DNA of 64,000 nucleotides from Actinomycetota bacterium. GTDB lineage: Bacteria > Actinomycetota > Acidimicrobiia > Acidimicrobiales > MedAcidi-G1. The stretch spans positions 48,571-112,570 of the forward strand of contig JABHCN010000020.1 of the NCBI GenBank assembly GCA_018673475.1, given 5' to 3'. The notes beneath the pieces were generated by a model. It made no database searches. It was given only the letters and a program-made list of their open reading frames with translations, and was not told the DNA's origin. This document shows positions 8,827 to 18,270 of the stretch, piece by piece (the first letter of the stretch is position 1; each line of letters starts with the position of its first letter). The position numbers were made by a program, and so were the translations under genes.

Positions 8827-10137
8827 ATGAGTTCAGGCCAGATGCCCGACACCGTCGGCCTCCCAGCCGAGCCTAGAGCGGCCCTACAGGTTGAACGCCT
8901 CAGGTCCCTCGTCCGACGCCTGACCACCTGTGGCAACACCTTCTGGTCAGAACGCCTGTCCGAGGTGGACCCCAGCTCGGTTACCACACTTCAGGACCTT
9001 CCTTCACTGCCGTTCACGGTCAAAGCAGACCTGCGCGACACCTACCCCCTGGGCATGGTGACCACCCCCCTCACCGACACCACGCGGCTCCACGCAAGCT
9101 CTGGCACAAGCGGCAAACCCACGATCGTCGTCTACACGCCACACGACCTGGCCGTCTGGGCCGAGGTCAACGCCCGCTCACTGGCCCTTGCCGGAACACG
9201 ACCGGACGACATCCTCCACAACGGATACGGGTACGGCCTGTTCACCGGTGGTCTGGGCCTCCACTACGGCGGTGAACGCCTCGGCTGCACGGTGGTTCCC
9301 GTTTCTGGTGGCAACACGGCGCTCCAACTGCAGCTCCTGAGAGACCTCGGAAGCAGGGTCATGTCGGCTACGCCGTCGTTCAGCCTGCTGTTGGCGGAAC
9401 GGGCCCGCGAACAGGAAATCCTCGGCGACCTCAACGTCGAGATCGGGATCCTGGGAGCCGAACCATGGTCCGAAGGAATGCGCACACGCATCCAGGACGC
9501 ATGGGGCGGGGGCTTCACAGCGCTCGACATATACGGGCTATCCGAGGTGATCGGCCCCGGGGTGGCGATGGAGGCCCCTGATGACCTCGGAGCCCTGAAC
9601 GTCTTCGACGACCACTTCCTCCCCGAGGTGGTCGACCCCGAATCCGGAGAGGTGGTGCCAGACGGCGAATGGGGAGAACTGGTCCTCACCACGCTTACGA
9701 AGCAGGCAATGCCCGTTCTCCGTTACCGCACCGGCGACATCACGAGGATTCTCCCGGACCCGGGGCCGCCAGACCGGCACTGGACCCGCATCGCCCGGCT
9801 TACCGGACGCTCTGACGACATGCTCGTGGTCCGCGGCATCAACGTGTACCCGCGCCAGATTGAGACGGTCCTGATGGACGACCCCGACGTCGGAGCCAAC
9901 TACGCGATCGTCGTCGACCGCCGGGGCCCAATGGTCGAACTGCGGGTGAGGGCAGAACTCGGTGACACCACAGCCGAGATCCCAGAGGTGACCGACCGCC
10001 TCCAGAAGGTGCTCATGGACCGCCTCAGGGTCAGGACCCCGGTCGAGTTGGTACCCCCCGGTTCGATGCCCCGGACCGAGGCGGGAAAGGTGAAGCGGGT
10101 CTTCGAGCAGGTCGACGACACGGATCCGCTGGGCTGA
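8827..10137 (+). CDS. paaK: PaaK: phenylacetate-CoA ligase
   Basis: Activates phenylacetate to phenylacetyl-CoA with ATP, the first step of the pathway. 436 residues, typical of PaaK. The P-loop-like ASSGTSGKPT, IYGLSEVIGPG, YRTGDITRI and the C-terminal GRSDDMLVVRGINVYP hinge are all present. It is last in the phenylacetate cluster and converges on the glycerol kinase gene 14 bases later. Other family members activate other aryl acids; the epoxidase genes upstream make phenylacetate the best guess. Confidence 0.9.
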   Translation: MSSGQMPDTVGLPAEPRAALQVERLRSLVRRLTTCGNTFWSERLSEVDPSSVTTLQDLPSLPFTVKADLRDTYPLGMVTTPLTDTTRLHASSGTSGKPTIVVYTPHDLAVWAEVNARSLALAGTRPDDILHNGYGYGLFTGGLGLHYGGERLGCTVVPVSGGNTALQLQLLRDLGSRVMSATPSFSLLLAERAREQEILGDLNVEIGILGAEPWSEGMRTRIQDAWGGGFTALDIYGLSEVIGPGVAMEAPDDLGALNVFDDHFLPEVVDPESGEVVPDGEWGELVLTTLTKQAMPVLRYRTGDITRILPDPGPPDRHWTRIARLTGRSDDMLVVRGINVYPRQIETVLMDDPDVGANYAIVVDRRGPMVELRVRAELGDTTAEIPEVTDRLQKVLMDRLRVRTPVELVPPGSMPRTEAGKVKRVFEQVDDTDPLG

Positions 10138-10151
10138 CCGCCAAATCGGGC

Positions 10152-11546
10152 TCAGGGCCGTGCCCGGCTGACCGCCTCAGCCCAACGATCACGATCGACC
10201 GGCCCACGGGGTCGGACAATCTCGACTGGCTGCCAGCCCTCCATGGCATCGGCCGGGTCGGCTGCATCACCTGTAGCAACCCTCGCAAGGGCCGCTGCCC
10301 CGAGGGCCGTAGCCTCCACCTCGGAAGAGCGCTCCACCACCATTCTGGAAGCATCAGCAAGGGCCTGTACAAAGGTCGGGTTGGCACTCATCCCACCGTC
10401 CAGGCGAACGGCGCCGGGTCTTGTGCCAGACGCCACGGCCAACACCTCGATCACGTCGGCACAGCAGTGCGCCACACCCTCAAGCACCGCCCTGCAGATC
10501 TCGGCCCGCCCGGTACCCCGGGTAACGCCCAGCAGTGTTCCCCGTGCACCATCGTCCCATGTGGGGGTGCCCAGTCCTGAGAGTGCCGGAACGAAGACCA
10601 CGCCTCCGGCGTCATCACAGCCCGACGCCAGATCATGTGTCGAGGCAACGTCGGGGACGACGCCCAGGTCGACCAACCATGCCACCGCTGAGCCGGCGCT
10701 GAGAACTGCCCCCTCGAGCATCCACGCGACGCCGCCCGGGGTTGCCCAGGCAGGCATGGCGTAACAGCCGTCGGCCCCCGTACCGGCGACGTCGCCGGTG
10801 CACATGTCGACCATTGCACCTGTTCCCGCGGTGAGTTTCGTCTGGCCTGCAGAAACGCACCCCAGCCCGATGAGCGAGGCCTGCTGGTCGCCGACCATTG
10901 CCGAGATCACTGGAGAGCCAGGCAGAACGGAGGCAGCCGCCACGACACCGGCCGACCCGACGAGTTCCGGAAGCGAACCGACCGGAATCGACAGGTGATC
11001 CAACAGGGCCGTGTCCCATGAGCCGTCGGTAGCCAGAAGGCCGGTTGCCGCAGCGTTGGTCAGGTCTGTGACGTGTGCTGTTGCGCCTGTCAGCACCCAT
11101 GCCAGCCAGGAGTCGACGGTGCCCAGACAGAGATCACCCCCGCTCACGGCGTTGCCCTCCCCCATCATCCACTCGAACTTCGTCGCCGAGTGGTTTGGTG
11201 CCACGAACACACCCTCGGCCCGCAGTTCAACGCATCGGCCCGATGTACGCAGATCCTGCCAACCGATTCCCGGTCCGAACGGTCGCCCGGTGGTGCGGTC
11301 CCATGCGACGGCCGATGCCCGCTGGCTGGCGATGCCGACACCACCCACCGGGCCGTGGCGTGCAAGCACCTCGGAGGCCAGACCCACCACCGCCTCAGCC
11401 AACGCCAGGGCGTCGAACTCAACGAGGCCGGGCGCCGGGTTGGTGGGCGGCAGGCTCAGCCTCTCCTCTCCGACAGGTCTGCCATCGTCGTCGACGACCA
11501 CGCAGCGAACCGTGGTCGTGCCCGCATCGATGGCCAGGGATGTCAC
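10152..11546 (-). CDS. FGGY-family carbohydrate kinase, probable glycerol kinase
   Basis: 464 residues with the two actin-like domains of FGGY kinases: N-terminal AIDAGTTTVR phosphate loop, QRASAVAWDRTTGRP, and C-terminal TAGTGAMVDM and RLDGGMSANPTFVQALAD. Glycerol kinases are somewhat longer (about 500), and the exact substrate is not certain. Last gene of the glpD operon: its ATG overlaps the stop of the FAD oxidase by four bases, which favours glycerol over a pentose. Confidence 0.82.
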   Translation of the reverse strand: MTSLAIDAGTTTVRCVVVDDDGRPVGEERLSLPPTNPAPGLVEFDALALAEAVVGLASEVLARHGPVGGVGIASQRASAVAWDRTTGRPFGPGIGWQDLRTSGRCVELRAEGVFVAPNHSATKFEWMMGEGNAVSGGDLCLGTVDSWLAWVLTGATAHVTDLTNAAATGLLATDGSWDTALLDHLSIPVGSLPELVGSAGVVAAASVLPGSPVISAMVGDQQASLIGLGCVSAGQTKLTAGTGAMVDMCTGDVAGTGADGCYAMPAWATPGGVAWMLEGAVLSAGSAVAWLVDLGVVPDVASTHDLASGCDDAGGVVFVPALSGLGTPTWDDGARGTLLGVTRGTGRAEICRAVLEGVAHCCADVIEVLAVASGTRPGAVRLDGGMSANPTFVQALADASRMVVERSSEVEATALGAAALARVATGDAADPADAMEGWQPVEIVRPRGPVDRDRWAEAVSRARP

Positions 11547-13042
11547 GGCCAGAAAACCTCTCCGAACCTGTCGGGCAGACCCATCTTCCCCGGGTTGAGG
11601 ATCCCCTGGGGATCGAGGGCCTCCTTCAGGGTGACCAACACCTCAAACCCGGAACCGAGTGCCTCAGCCATGAACCTGGCCCGGTTGAGGCCAACCCCGT
11701 GGTGGTGGCTGAGCGAGGCACCGGCCGAGAGCGCGGCCCGCGCTGCGACATCCCACGCAGCCACGTACCAGGCCTCACGGACCGTGGGGTCCTCGGGTCG
11801 GGCGGCGAACGTGAAGTAGAGACACGCACCGTCGCTGTAGGCGTGGGACTGGTGGGCTGACACGACCCTCACGCCGTCCATGGCTCCGACGACATCCAGC
11901 ACCGACCGGTAACAGGAGTCAAGGTTGCTCCACGAGACCGTTACCTCCATCGTGTCGAACACAAACCCCTTCTTCGTGATTGCGGCCAGGCCGGCGACAT
12001 CGTTTCGGTCCTCCCACCACTGTTCGACCAGACTCGAGTCCAGCGGATCGGCGGTCGTGCACTCCTCGGCCACTACCGCCATATCGGCCTCAACCAGGTG
12101 GGTGTCGCCCTCATCCAGAACCAGGAGGACGTGCGCATCACCTGTGTCGAAGCGCGGTGCCGCCTCGGTGGAGTCGTAGACACGTAGTGCTGCCGGAGTG
12201 GCACCCCGCTGCATGATCCGCCTGCATGCATCGTTGGCTGCTCCGAAACTCTCGAACCCGAAGGCCGATGTCAGCCGGACCTTCGGCTGATGGTGAAGGC
12301 GCAGCCATGACCTGGTGATGATGCCGAGGGTTCCCTCCGAGCCGACAAACACCTGGGTCAGATCCGGCCCCGCTGCCGCACGAGCATGACCACCTGTGAT
12401 GACAACGCTGCCATCAGCCAACACGACCTCCAGGCCGACGACAAGATCCTCGATCTTGCCGTAACGGTTCGACAGCTGACCGGCGCCACGACACGCCAGC
12501 CAGCCTCCGACGGTGGACAGGGAGATCGACTGTGGCCAGTGGCCGACCGTGAACCCCTTCTCGGCCAGGTCCGCCTCCAGAGTGTCACCGAAGGTGCCGG
12601 CAGCCACCTCGACGACCATCGAGTCGCTGTCGACCAGAAGGATTCCCGCCAGACCGGTCAGGTCCAGGAGGATGCCACCGTGCACCGGTACGCTCGATCC
12701 CAGCACCCCGGAGCGGCCGCCGGCCGCCGTAACGGGCACTCCGTGTCTGCTACAGGCAGCCACCACGTCCGCCACCTCCGTGGTCGTGGCCGGACGGACA
12801 ACGGCGTCGGCAATGGCCGGTGCCAGACCCTCCAGAGCCCAGATCTGGGCAAGCGGCCACCAGTCCCTGCTGGCCTCGACCCTGTCGTCGACAGAAAACA
12901 GGACCTCGATTCCCCGGTCCTCGAGGTCGCTGAGAAATTCGGCCGGCACCTCAACCTGGGAGGCAGCCAACCTGATGTCGAGGTCGGCTCGGTCAACGCT
13001 CCAGTCGATCGGTGGTGTCGGACCCACTGTCTCAGATTCCAT
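11543..13042 (-). CDS. FAD-linked oxidase similar to alkyl-DHAP synthase (AGPS-like)
   Basis: 499 residues. N-terminal PCMH-type FAD domain (PATTTEVADVV, AAGGRSG, SLSTVGGWLACRGAGQLS). The C-terminal half has AHQSHAYSDGACLYFTF and SHHHGVGLNR; the His-rich motif is the signature of alkyl-dihydroxyacetonephosphate synthase and its bacterial relatives. These enzymes exchange acyl-DHAP for an alkyl ether, but bacterial homologues may be plain dehydrogenases of hydroxy acids or glycerol derivatives. It lies 12 bases after glpD and overlaps the glycerol kinase gene, so it acts near the DHAP/glycerol-3-phosphate branch. Confidence 0.8.
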   Translation of the reverse strand: MESETVGPTPPIDWSVDRADLDIRLAASQVEVPAEFLSDLEDRGIEVLFSVDDRVEASRDWWPLAQIWALEGLAPAIADAVVRPATTTEVADVVAACSRHGVPVTAAGGRSGVLGSSVPVHGGILLDLTGLAGILLVDSDSMVVEVAAGTFGDTLEADLAEKGFTVGHWPQSISLSTVGGWLACRGAGQLSNRYGKIEDLVVGLEVVLADGSVVITGGHARAAAGPDLTQVFVGSEGTLGIITRSWLRLHHQPKVRLTSAFGFESFGAANDACRRIMQRGATPAALRVYDSTEAAPRFDTGDAHVLLVLDEGDTHLVEADMAVVAEECTTADPLDSSLVEQWWEDRNDVAGLAAITKKGFVFDTMEVTVSWSNLDSCYRSVLDVVGAMDGVRVVSAHQSHAYSDGACLYFTFAARPEDPTVREAWYVAAWDVAARAALSAGASLSHHHGVGLNRARFMAEALGSGFEVLVTLKEALDPQGILNPGKMGLPDRFGEVFWP

Positions 13043-13054
13043 CTGATCCTCCGT

Positions 13055-14665
13055 CTACATGCCCTGCTGGGCTTCGTCTTCAGCAGACACCAATGCCCTG
13101 AAGGCCTCAATCTCGTGCTCCCGACGCTGACTGCTCCATCCCGCCTCATTCCCGACCAGGTCGGCGACCGATTCGACGGTTGCGAGGGTTGCGGCACGGT
13201 CCTCGAGGCGGGCCCTGGTTCGCCGTGACAGGACATCGTCGAGCGTCTGTGCCATCTCGCACCTGACCGCATGGACGGCCTCTGCCCGACTGTACGCAAG
13301 GCCGGGGACCAGCGGATCCGCCAGCGTCGGGTCGGCAGCGATCAGTGCACTGACCTCTCCAACCTCCGATCCATAGCGGCCCTCAAGGTGGGTTCCCGGC
13401 TCATCGTTCGAACCGTTTCCCACTGGCGTGGGGGTGCCTCTCAGACGCAACCGGCGGGTTCTGCAGCGACGGGACTCACCTCGATGCGCCATGACAGCAT
13501 CGACGGTGTCGGCCGCCATCCGGCGGTAGGTGGTGAGCTTTCCTCCGGTAACGGTCACAACGCCGGTGTCATCCACCTCCACCACATGGCGCCTCGACAG
13601 GTCGGCGGTCCGACCCGTGTCGGTAGGCGTCACGAGGGGGCGCAGTCCGGCCCATGTGCCGGTCACGTCGTCGACGGTCAGGCCGGCATCGGTCATGGCG
13701 TTCACGGCATCAAGCAGATAGGTGACGTCCTCTGATCGGCACAGTGGTTCGTCAAGGCCACCGTCGTGGTCTGTATCTGTCGTTCCTATGTAGGTGTGAC
13801 CGTCCCTCCACGGCAGCACGAACACGCTGCGCCCATCTCCCCTCACCGGCAACAGCACGGCCAGGTCCACCTTGAGGCGTTCACGCGGAACCGTCACGTG
13901 AACGCCCTTCGCAGGCCGCATCTCCAGATCGCTTTCGACTCCGGCAATCGACTGGACGTCTGCTGCCCAGACCCCACAGGCGTTCACCACAGCCCGACAT
14001 GCCACCTGGACCTCACGCCCATCGGCCTCGACGGTCGCAGCAACAACCTGCCCGTTCCGTCGGGTCACCCCTGTCAGGGCGGTGTAGGTCGCCACCGCTG
14101 CACCGTGGTTGAGAGCAGCGGTTCGGGCAATGGCCAGGGTCAGCCTGGCGTCATCGGCCCAGGCGTCGAAGTAGAGATACCCAGAGGCGACCAGGTCACG
14201 CCTGAGGCCCGGCAGGTACCCGAGCACCTCTTCGGCCCGGAGGCGCCGGTGTCGGCGGCCGATCCGGAGCCCGCCGGTCAGGTCGTACTGCCACATCGCC
14301 AACCCGAGGCCGAATGAGATACGCCTGCTCACCACGCCGCCCTTCTTCAAGATGGGTATGACGAACGGGAGGACAGAAACCAGGTGTGGTGCGTTGCGGC
14401 GCAGGCGCTGACGCTCGGCCAGGGCCTGGTAGACCAGCCCGAACTCCCCGTGCTGGAGGTACCTGAGCCCACCGTGAACCATCTTGGACGACCGTGACGA
14501 CGTACCGACGGCGAGGTCGCCCTTGTCGATGAGAGCGACAGAAAGGCCACGCGACGCTGCATCGAGGGCTACACCGGCCCCAGTGATGCCACCCCCTACG
14601 ACCAGAACGTCGAACTCCTCGGTGCCCAGGCGCTGCAGCGAGTCCTCTCGCCTGAACGACGGCAT
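13055..14665 (-). CDS. glpD: GlpD: FAD-dependent glycerol-3-phosphate dehydrogenase
   Basis: 536 residues. FAD dinucleotide-binding loop VVGGGITGAGVALDAASRG at the N-terminus, then KMVHGGLRYLQ, the GTWAGLRPLV segment and the VTGGKLTTYR motif. Oxidises glycerol-3-phosphate to DHAP at the membrane and passes electrons to quinone. I used ATG 14665 instead of TTG 14668 one codon earlier. First gene of an apparent three-gene glycerol operon. Confidence 0.93.
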   Translation of the reverse strand: MPSFRREDSLQRLGTEEFDVLVVGGGITGAGVALDAASRGLSVALIDKGDLAVGTSSRSSKMVHGGLRYLQHGEFGLVYQALAERQRLRRNAPHLVSVLPFVIPILKKGGVVSRRISFGLGLAMWQYDLTGGLRIGRRHRRLRAEEVLGYLPGLRRDLVASGYLYFDAWADDARLTLAIARTAALNHGAAVATYTALTGVTRRNGQVVAATVEADGREVQVACRAVVNACGVWAADVQSIAGVESDLEMRPAKGVHVTVPRERLKVDLAVLLPVRGDGRSVFVLPWRDGHTYIGTTDTDHDGGLDEPLCRSEDVTYLLDAVNAMTDAGLTVDDVTGTWAGLRPLVTPTDTGRTADLSRRHVVEVDDTGVVTVTGGKLTTYRRMAADTVDAVMAHRGESRRCRTRRLRLRGTPTPVGNGSNDEPGTHLEGRYGSEVGEVSALIAADPTLADPLVPGLAYSRAEAVHAVRCEMAQTLDDVLSRRTRARLEDRAATLATVESVADLVGNEAGWSSQRREHEIEAFRALVSAEDEAQQGM

Positions 14666-14716
14666 CAACGGTCCACGCCCTCGCGGGACCGAGGTGTCAC
14701 AACAGGGCCTGATCGG

Positions 14717-15823
14717 CTATTCGCCGCCGTCGCTGCCCGGGCGACCGCCGAGCAGATCCGAACGTACGTCGACAGTAGGGCCACTGGTGGCGCCATCACC
14801 TTGATCCTGTCTGATCCACACGGTCCGTTGAGGGAAGGGAATCTCGATGCCGTTCTCGTCGAAGGCCCTCTTGAGACGAGCACGTAGCAGGCGCCCTGTG
14901 GCCCACTGCTCACCCGGTTCGGTCTTGACAGCCAGGCGGATCGAGATGGCATCGGCTCCAAAGCCCTGCACACCCCAGATCTCCGGTTCCTCGAGGATCG
15001 TGGTCGACTCACGCTTTTCACGCCAGACCTCGTCGGCGACGCTCTTTATGACGCTTGCTGCAAGATCGATGTCGGTGTCGTAGGCCACATCGACGTCGAG
15101 GACCGTACGTGCCCACAACTGCGAGGAGTTGCCTACCCGTCGAATCTCTCCGTTCGGTATTACCCAGACCACGCCCTCGACATCGCGCAACACGGTGGTC
15201 CGCAGGCTCACCCGCTCAACCGTGCCTGATGCAGCGCCGACATCGACGTAGTCACCCACCCCGTACTGGTCCTCGATGACGATGAAGATGCCCGCGATGA
15301 AGTCGGCTACGAGCGACTGTGCGCCAAAGCCGACTGCCAGGCCGACGATTCCGGCGCCGGCGATCAGCGGTGCCAGATCGAAGCCGATCTCACCCAGGGC
15401 CAACATCACCGCCATGAGGTAGACGACGGCTCCGGCGATACTCCGGAGCACGGCTCCCAGGGTGAGCGCCCGCTGTCGTGACCGTTCGGCCTGTTCGTGA
15501 ATCCTCCGCAGCTTGCCGCGGGCACGCCTGCCCAGTCGGGTGACCACGGCATCGGACTCGGCTTCGTCCTCCTGTTCGGTACGCGACGCCACGAGGCGCT
15601 CGACCATCCGGTCGATGGTCCGCTTGACCAGCCTGTTCACAAACACTGCACCAACCAGGATGATGGCAATCTTGAGCGGACGCTCTACGAGCCATCCCAC
15701 GATCTCTGACGCCGCCTCGCTGCCCGTGGCATCCCAGACCGCCTCACAGATGAACCCGGGGCTGTTACCGCAGGCATCGGTCAGGCCCGGTGCAGCGGCC
15801 TGAGCCAGCAGTTTGATTGGCAT
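14717..15823 (-). CDS. Small-conductance mechanosensitive channel (MscS family)
   Basis: 368 residues. Predicted membrane segments at IVGWLVERPLKIAIILVGAV and in the VLRSIAGAVVYLMAVMLAL stretch, then the pore helix IAGAGIVGLAVGFGAQSLVADF, and the MscS beta domain (IEDQYGVGDYVDVG, VWVIPNGEI). A basic linker (RRARGKLRRIHEQAERSRQR) lies between TM segments. Start ATG 15823 has GGAGG nine bases upstream and is preferred to the ORF start at 15856. It would relieve osmotic down-shock. Confidence 0.9.
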   Translation of the reverse strand: MPIKLLAQAAAPGLTDACGNSPGFICEAVWDATGSEAASEIVGWLVERPLKIAIILVGAVFVNRLVKRTIDRMVERLVASRTEQEDEAESDAVVTRLGRRARGKLRRIHEQAERSRQRALTLGAVLRSIAGAVVYLMAVMLALGEIGFDLAPLIAGAGIVGLAVGFGAQSLVADFIAGIFIVIEDQYGVGDYVDVGAASGTVERVSLRTTVLRDVEGVVWVIPNGEIRRVGNSSQLWARTVLDVDVAYDTDIDLAASVIKSVADEVWREKRESTTILEEPEIWGVQGFGADAISIRLAVKTEPGEQWATGRLLRARLKRAFDENGIEIPFPQRTVWIRQDQGDGATSGPTVDVRSDLLGGRPGSDGGE

Positions 15824-15919
15824 CACCGTCACCTCCAGCCCGGGACGGTAGCCCACCGGCCGGCCATCGACTCATCCCGGCCCGGTGGAGACGTCAGAGG
15901 ACAACCCGAAGAAGTTGGT

Positions 15920-16138
15920 TCAGGCCACGAGGGTCACAAACGCCCAGACCGACACGGCCGAACCCAGGATTATGTAGATGAGGCTCCTCCACAGCGGTGG
16001 CCGCTCAAGGTCCTCGGCGGCCTCACCACCCGGGATGCGACCTGCAGGTGGCCTGATCAGGGCAGCCAGGTTGCCGACCGCCATTGCACCGCCCAGCGCC
16101 AGCAGGAGCCACGCCAGAAGGTCCTCGCCCAGGAACAC
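15920..16138 (-). CDS. Small two-helix membrane protein, unrecognised
   Basis: 72 residues with two hydrophobic stretches: residues 6-27 (DLLAWLLLALGGAMAVGNLA) and about 50-70 (LWRSLIYIILGSAVSVWAFV), joined by a polar, Pro/Gly-rich loop. It sits 8 bases after the dnaB stop on the same strand and may be cotranscribed with it. No family recognised. The hydrophobic pattern and close packing support a real gene, though this is only moderately sure. Confidence 0.6.
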   Translation of the reverse strand: MFLGEDLLAWLLLALGGAMAVGNLAALIRPPAGRIPGGEAAEDLERPPLWRSLIYIILGSAVSVWAFVTLVA

Positions 16139-16146
16139 CGGCCTGT

Positions 16147-17655
16147 TCAGCCCAACCGGGCCATGTTGGCAAAGCGCGTGTAGTGGGGCAGGAAGGCCAG
16201 ACGAACTGTGCCGATAGGGCCGTTGCGGTGCTTGGCGACGATGACCTCAGCCGTGCCCATGTCGGGGCTATCCGGGTTGTAGACCTCGTCACGGTAGATG
16301 AAGATCACGACATCGGCGTCCTGCTCGATTGAACCGGACTCCCTCAGGTCGGCGAGCATCGGTCGCTTGTCCTGTCTGGTCTCGAGGCCTCTCGAAAGCT
16401 GTGACAGGCCCACCACGGGGGTTTCCAGTTCCCTGGCCAGGATCTTTAGACCACGGCTGATCTCTGAGACCTCGACCTGTCGGCTCTCGGCTGTCGAACG
16501 GCCGGTCATGAGCTGCAGATAGTCAACGACGATGACCCCCAGCTTTCCGACCCTGCTCTTGAGGCGACGGGCCTTGGCCCTGATCTCCATTACGGAGATG
16601 TTGGGGTTGTCGTCGATCCAGATGGGCGCCTCGGCCAACTTGCCGATTCCGTGGTTGATCCGCGACCAGTCGTCTGGGGTCAGCTGGGCGTTGCGGATGT
16701 GCTGGGAGTCGACCCTGGCCTCGGCGCAGAGAATCCGCTGGCTCAACTCCAGTTGGCTCATCTCGAGCGAAAAGAGCAGAACGGGAAGGTCGGACTCGAC
16801 CCCGATGTGGGTTGCCAGACCCAGGGCGAAGGAGGTCTTTCCCATTGCGGGGCGACCGCCCACGATGATGAGGGAGTTGTCCTGAAGGCCCGAGAGGAGA
16901 ACGTCGAGGTCCTTGTAGCCAGTTTCGGTGCCGGTGATACCGGCACCCTGTTCGAAGAGGATCTCGAGGCGATCCAGGTTTGAGTCGAGCAGTTCCCGAA
17001 TGCCGGCCATCGAGTCGGTTACCCGACCCTGGCCAACCTGGAATACCAGGTTCTCGGCCTCGTCGACAGCCTTGATGACGTCGTCGGGCCTTCCGTAGCC
17101 GATCTCGGCGATCTCGTTGGCTGCGCCGATGAGGCCCCTGAGGGTTGCATGTTCGTGAATGATCCGGGCGTACTTGGATGCGCTCGAGGTGGCAGGGGTG
17201 GAGGCCTGGAGTTCCAGCAGCAGCCCGGGGCCGCCGAGGCTCGCCAACAGGTCGGCCCGGCTGAGTGCCTCGGCCACGGTCACCGGGTCTACGGGCTCAC
17301 CGGCCGAATAGAGCCCACAGATGGCATCGAACACGTGTGCATGTGAGGGCTTGTAGAAGTGCTCGGCAGAGACGACCTCGAGGGCATCGGCGATTGCGTC
17401 GCGCGACAGGAGCATCGCCCCCAGGAGGGAGGCCTCGGCCTCGATGTTCTGGGGCGGAACACGAAGCGTGGACCTGCGACCACCGGTCCGACCCCTTGAC
17501 GTGGTGGACGGTCCGTTGCCGGACACAGCCCGGTCGTAGCTCTCCAGGTCGTCCGGAGGTTCGTCGACCAGCGGGGGGGCATCGTCGCCCGATGGTGGGA
17601 TTGTTCCGGCGAGCGGGTCGGCCGGGCCGTCGGTTCCGTCGTCTGTTGCGCTCAC
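16147..17655 (-). CDS. dnaB: DnaB: replicative DNA helicase
   Basis: 502 residues, longer than usual because of an acidic, Pro-rich N-terminal extension of about 60 residues. N-terminal domain starts at PPQNIEAEASLLGAML. The RecA-like motor has Walker A GGRPAMGKTS, the Glu of LFSLEMSQ, VDYLQLM Walker B and the SQLSRGLETR arginine region. No intein interrupts it. It follows rplI after 168 bases that hold a phased repeat. The probable loader DciA is encoded in this window at 38.7 kb. Confidence 0.95.
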   Translation of the reverse strand: MSATDDGTDGPADPLAGTIPPSGDDAPPLVDEPPDDLESYDRAVSGNGPSTTSRGRTGGRRSTLRVPPQNIEAEASLLGAMLLSRDAIADALEVVSAEHFYKPSHAHVFDAICGLYSAGEPVDPVTVAEALSRADLLASLGGPGLLLELQASTPATSSASKYARIIHEHATLRGLIGAANEIAEIGYGRPDDVIKAVDEAENLVFQVGQGRVTDSMAGIRELLDSNLDRLEILFEQGAGITGTETGYKDLDVLLSGLQDNSLIIVGGRPAMGKTSFALGLATHIGVESDLPVLLFSLEMSQLELSQRILCAEARVDSQHIRNAQLTPDDWSRINHGIGKLAEAPIWIDDNPNISVMEIRAKARRLKSRVGKLGVIVVDYLQLMTGRSTAESRQVEVSEISRGLKILARELETPVVGLSQLSRGLETRQDKRPMLADLRESGSIEQDADVVIFIYRDEVYNPDSPDMGTAEVIVAKHRNGPIGTVRLAFLPHYTRFANMARLG

Positions 17656-17722
17656 CCTGGGGCCCCCGTCTGCTCAGCACACATCGTCGCCAAGTGTGCC
17701 CGGATTGACCTGTGGGTTGCTA

Positions 17723-17753
17723 GGGGAAAACCGGTGCAAACACGGGGAAAACC
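17723..17753. repeat. Two GGGGAAAACC direct repeats, 21 bp apart, before dnaB
   Basis: GGGGAAAACC occurs at 17723-17732 and again at 17744-17753, both followed by C/G-rich CGG. The period of 21 bases puts both copies on the same helix face. AAACCGG and CCGGTTT also form an inverted pair across the unit. The copies lie about 70-100 bases upstream of dnaB, in the gap after rplI, and could be an operator; no regulator is known for this motif to me. Confidence 0.4.
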
Positions 17754-17823
17754 CGGTTTGTTACGGGGGATCGCCCTGTGGACCATGGCCATCATCTGGG
17801 GACAACGACCGTGGCACACGGGT

Positions 17824-18270
17824 TCAGTCGGAAGCCTCTACCTCGACACCCACCGGAACCGCCACCTCAGGGTGGAGCTGGACGGTGAACTCGTGAAGAC
17901 CCACGTCCTTCACCGTGTCACCCAGCACATGGCTGCGGTCGGTCTCGAGCCCGGCCTGCGCGGCCAGGGCGTCTACCACCTCGGCCGGTCCGACGGAACC
18001 GAACAGACGACCCTCGTCGGATGCCTTTGCCGAGATGTGAAGTACCAGGCCGGCAATGCGACCAGCCACGACCTCGGCATCGGCCCGTTCTGCAACAGAC
18101 TTCATCTCGCGTTTGCGCTGCATCGTCTCAGCCTGGGCTGCGATACCGGCGTTGGCACCAACCGCCAGGCCCTGGGGCACGAGGAAGTTACGTGCGTAAC
18201 CGCGTGCCACCTCGACGATGTCGCCGGTACGGCCGAGGCCGTCGACGTCGCTTCTGAGAAGGACCTTCAC
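17824..18270 (-). CDS. rplI: Ribosomal protein bL9
   Basis: 148 residues, standard length. Signature [32 protein letters not shown], a central helix rich in Arg/Glu, and the C-terminal domain containing [13 protein letters not shown]. The start is GTG 18270, overlapping the rpsR stop by four bases (GTGA), with GGAGGTGA just upstream inside rpsR. Part of the rpsF-ssb-rpsR-rplI operon. Confidence 0.96.
   Translation of the reverse strand: MKVLLRSDVDGLGRTGDIVEVARGYARNFLVPQGLAVGANAGIAAQAETMQRKREMKSVAERADAEVVAGRIAGLVLHISAKASDEGRLFGSVGPAEVVDALAAQAGLETDRSHVLGDTVKDVGLHEFTVQLHPEVAVPVGVEVEASD

Noticed and set aside
13890..13910. CACGTG site resembling parS
   Set aside because: Only the central eight bases match; the outer arms do not fit, and it is inside glpD.
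16147..17655. Intein in DnaB (also checked in GyrA, GyrB)
   Set aside because: Lengths and motif spacing are normal once the N-terminal extension is considered; no splice-like Cys/His-Asn borders.
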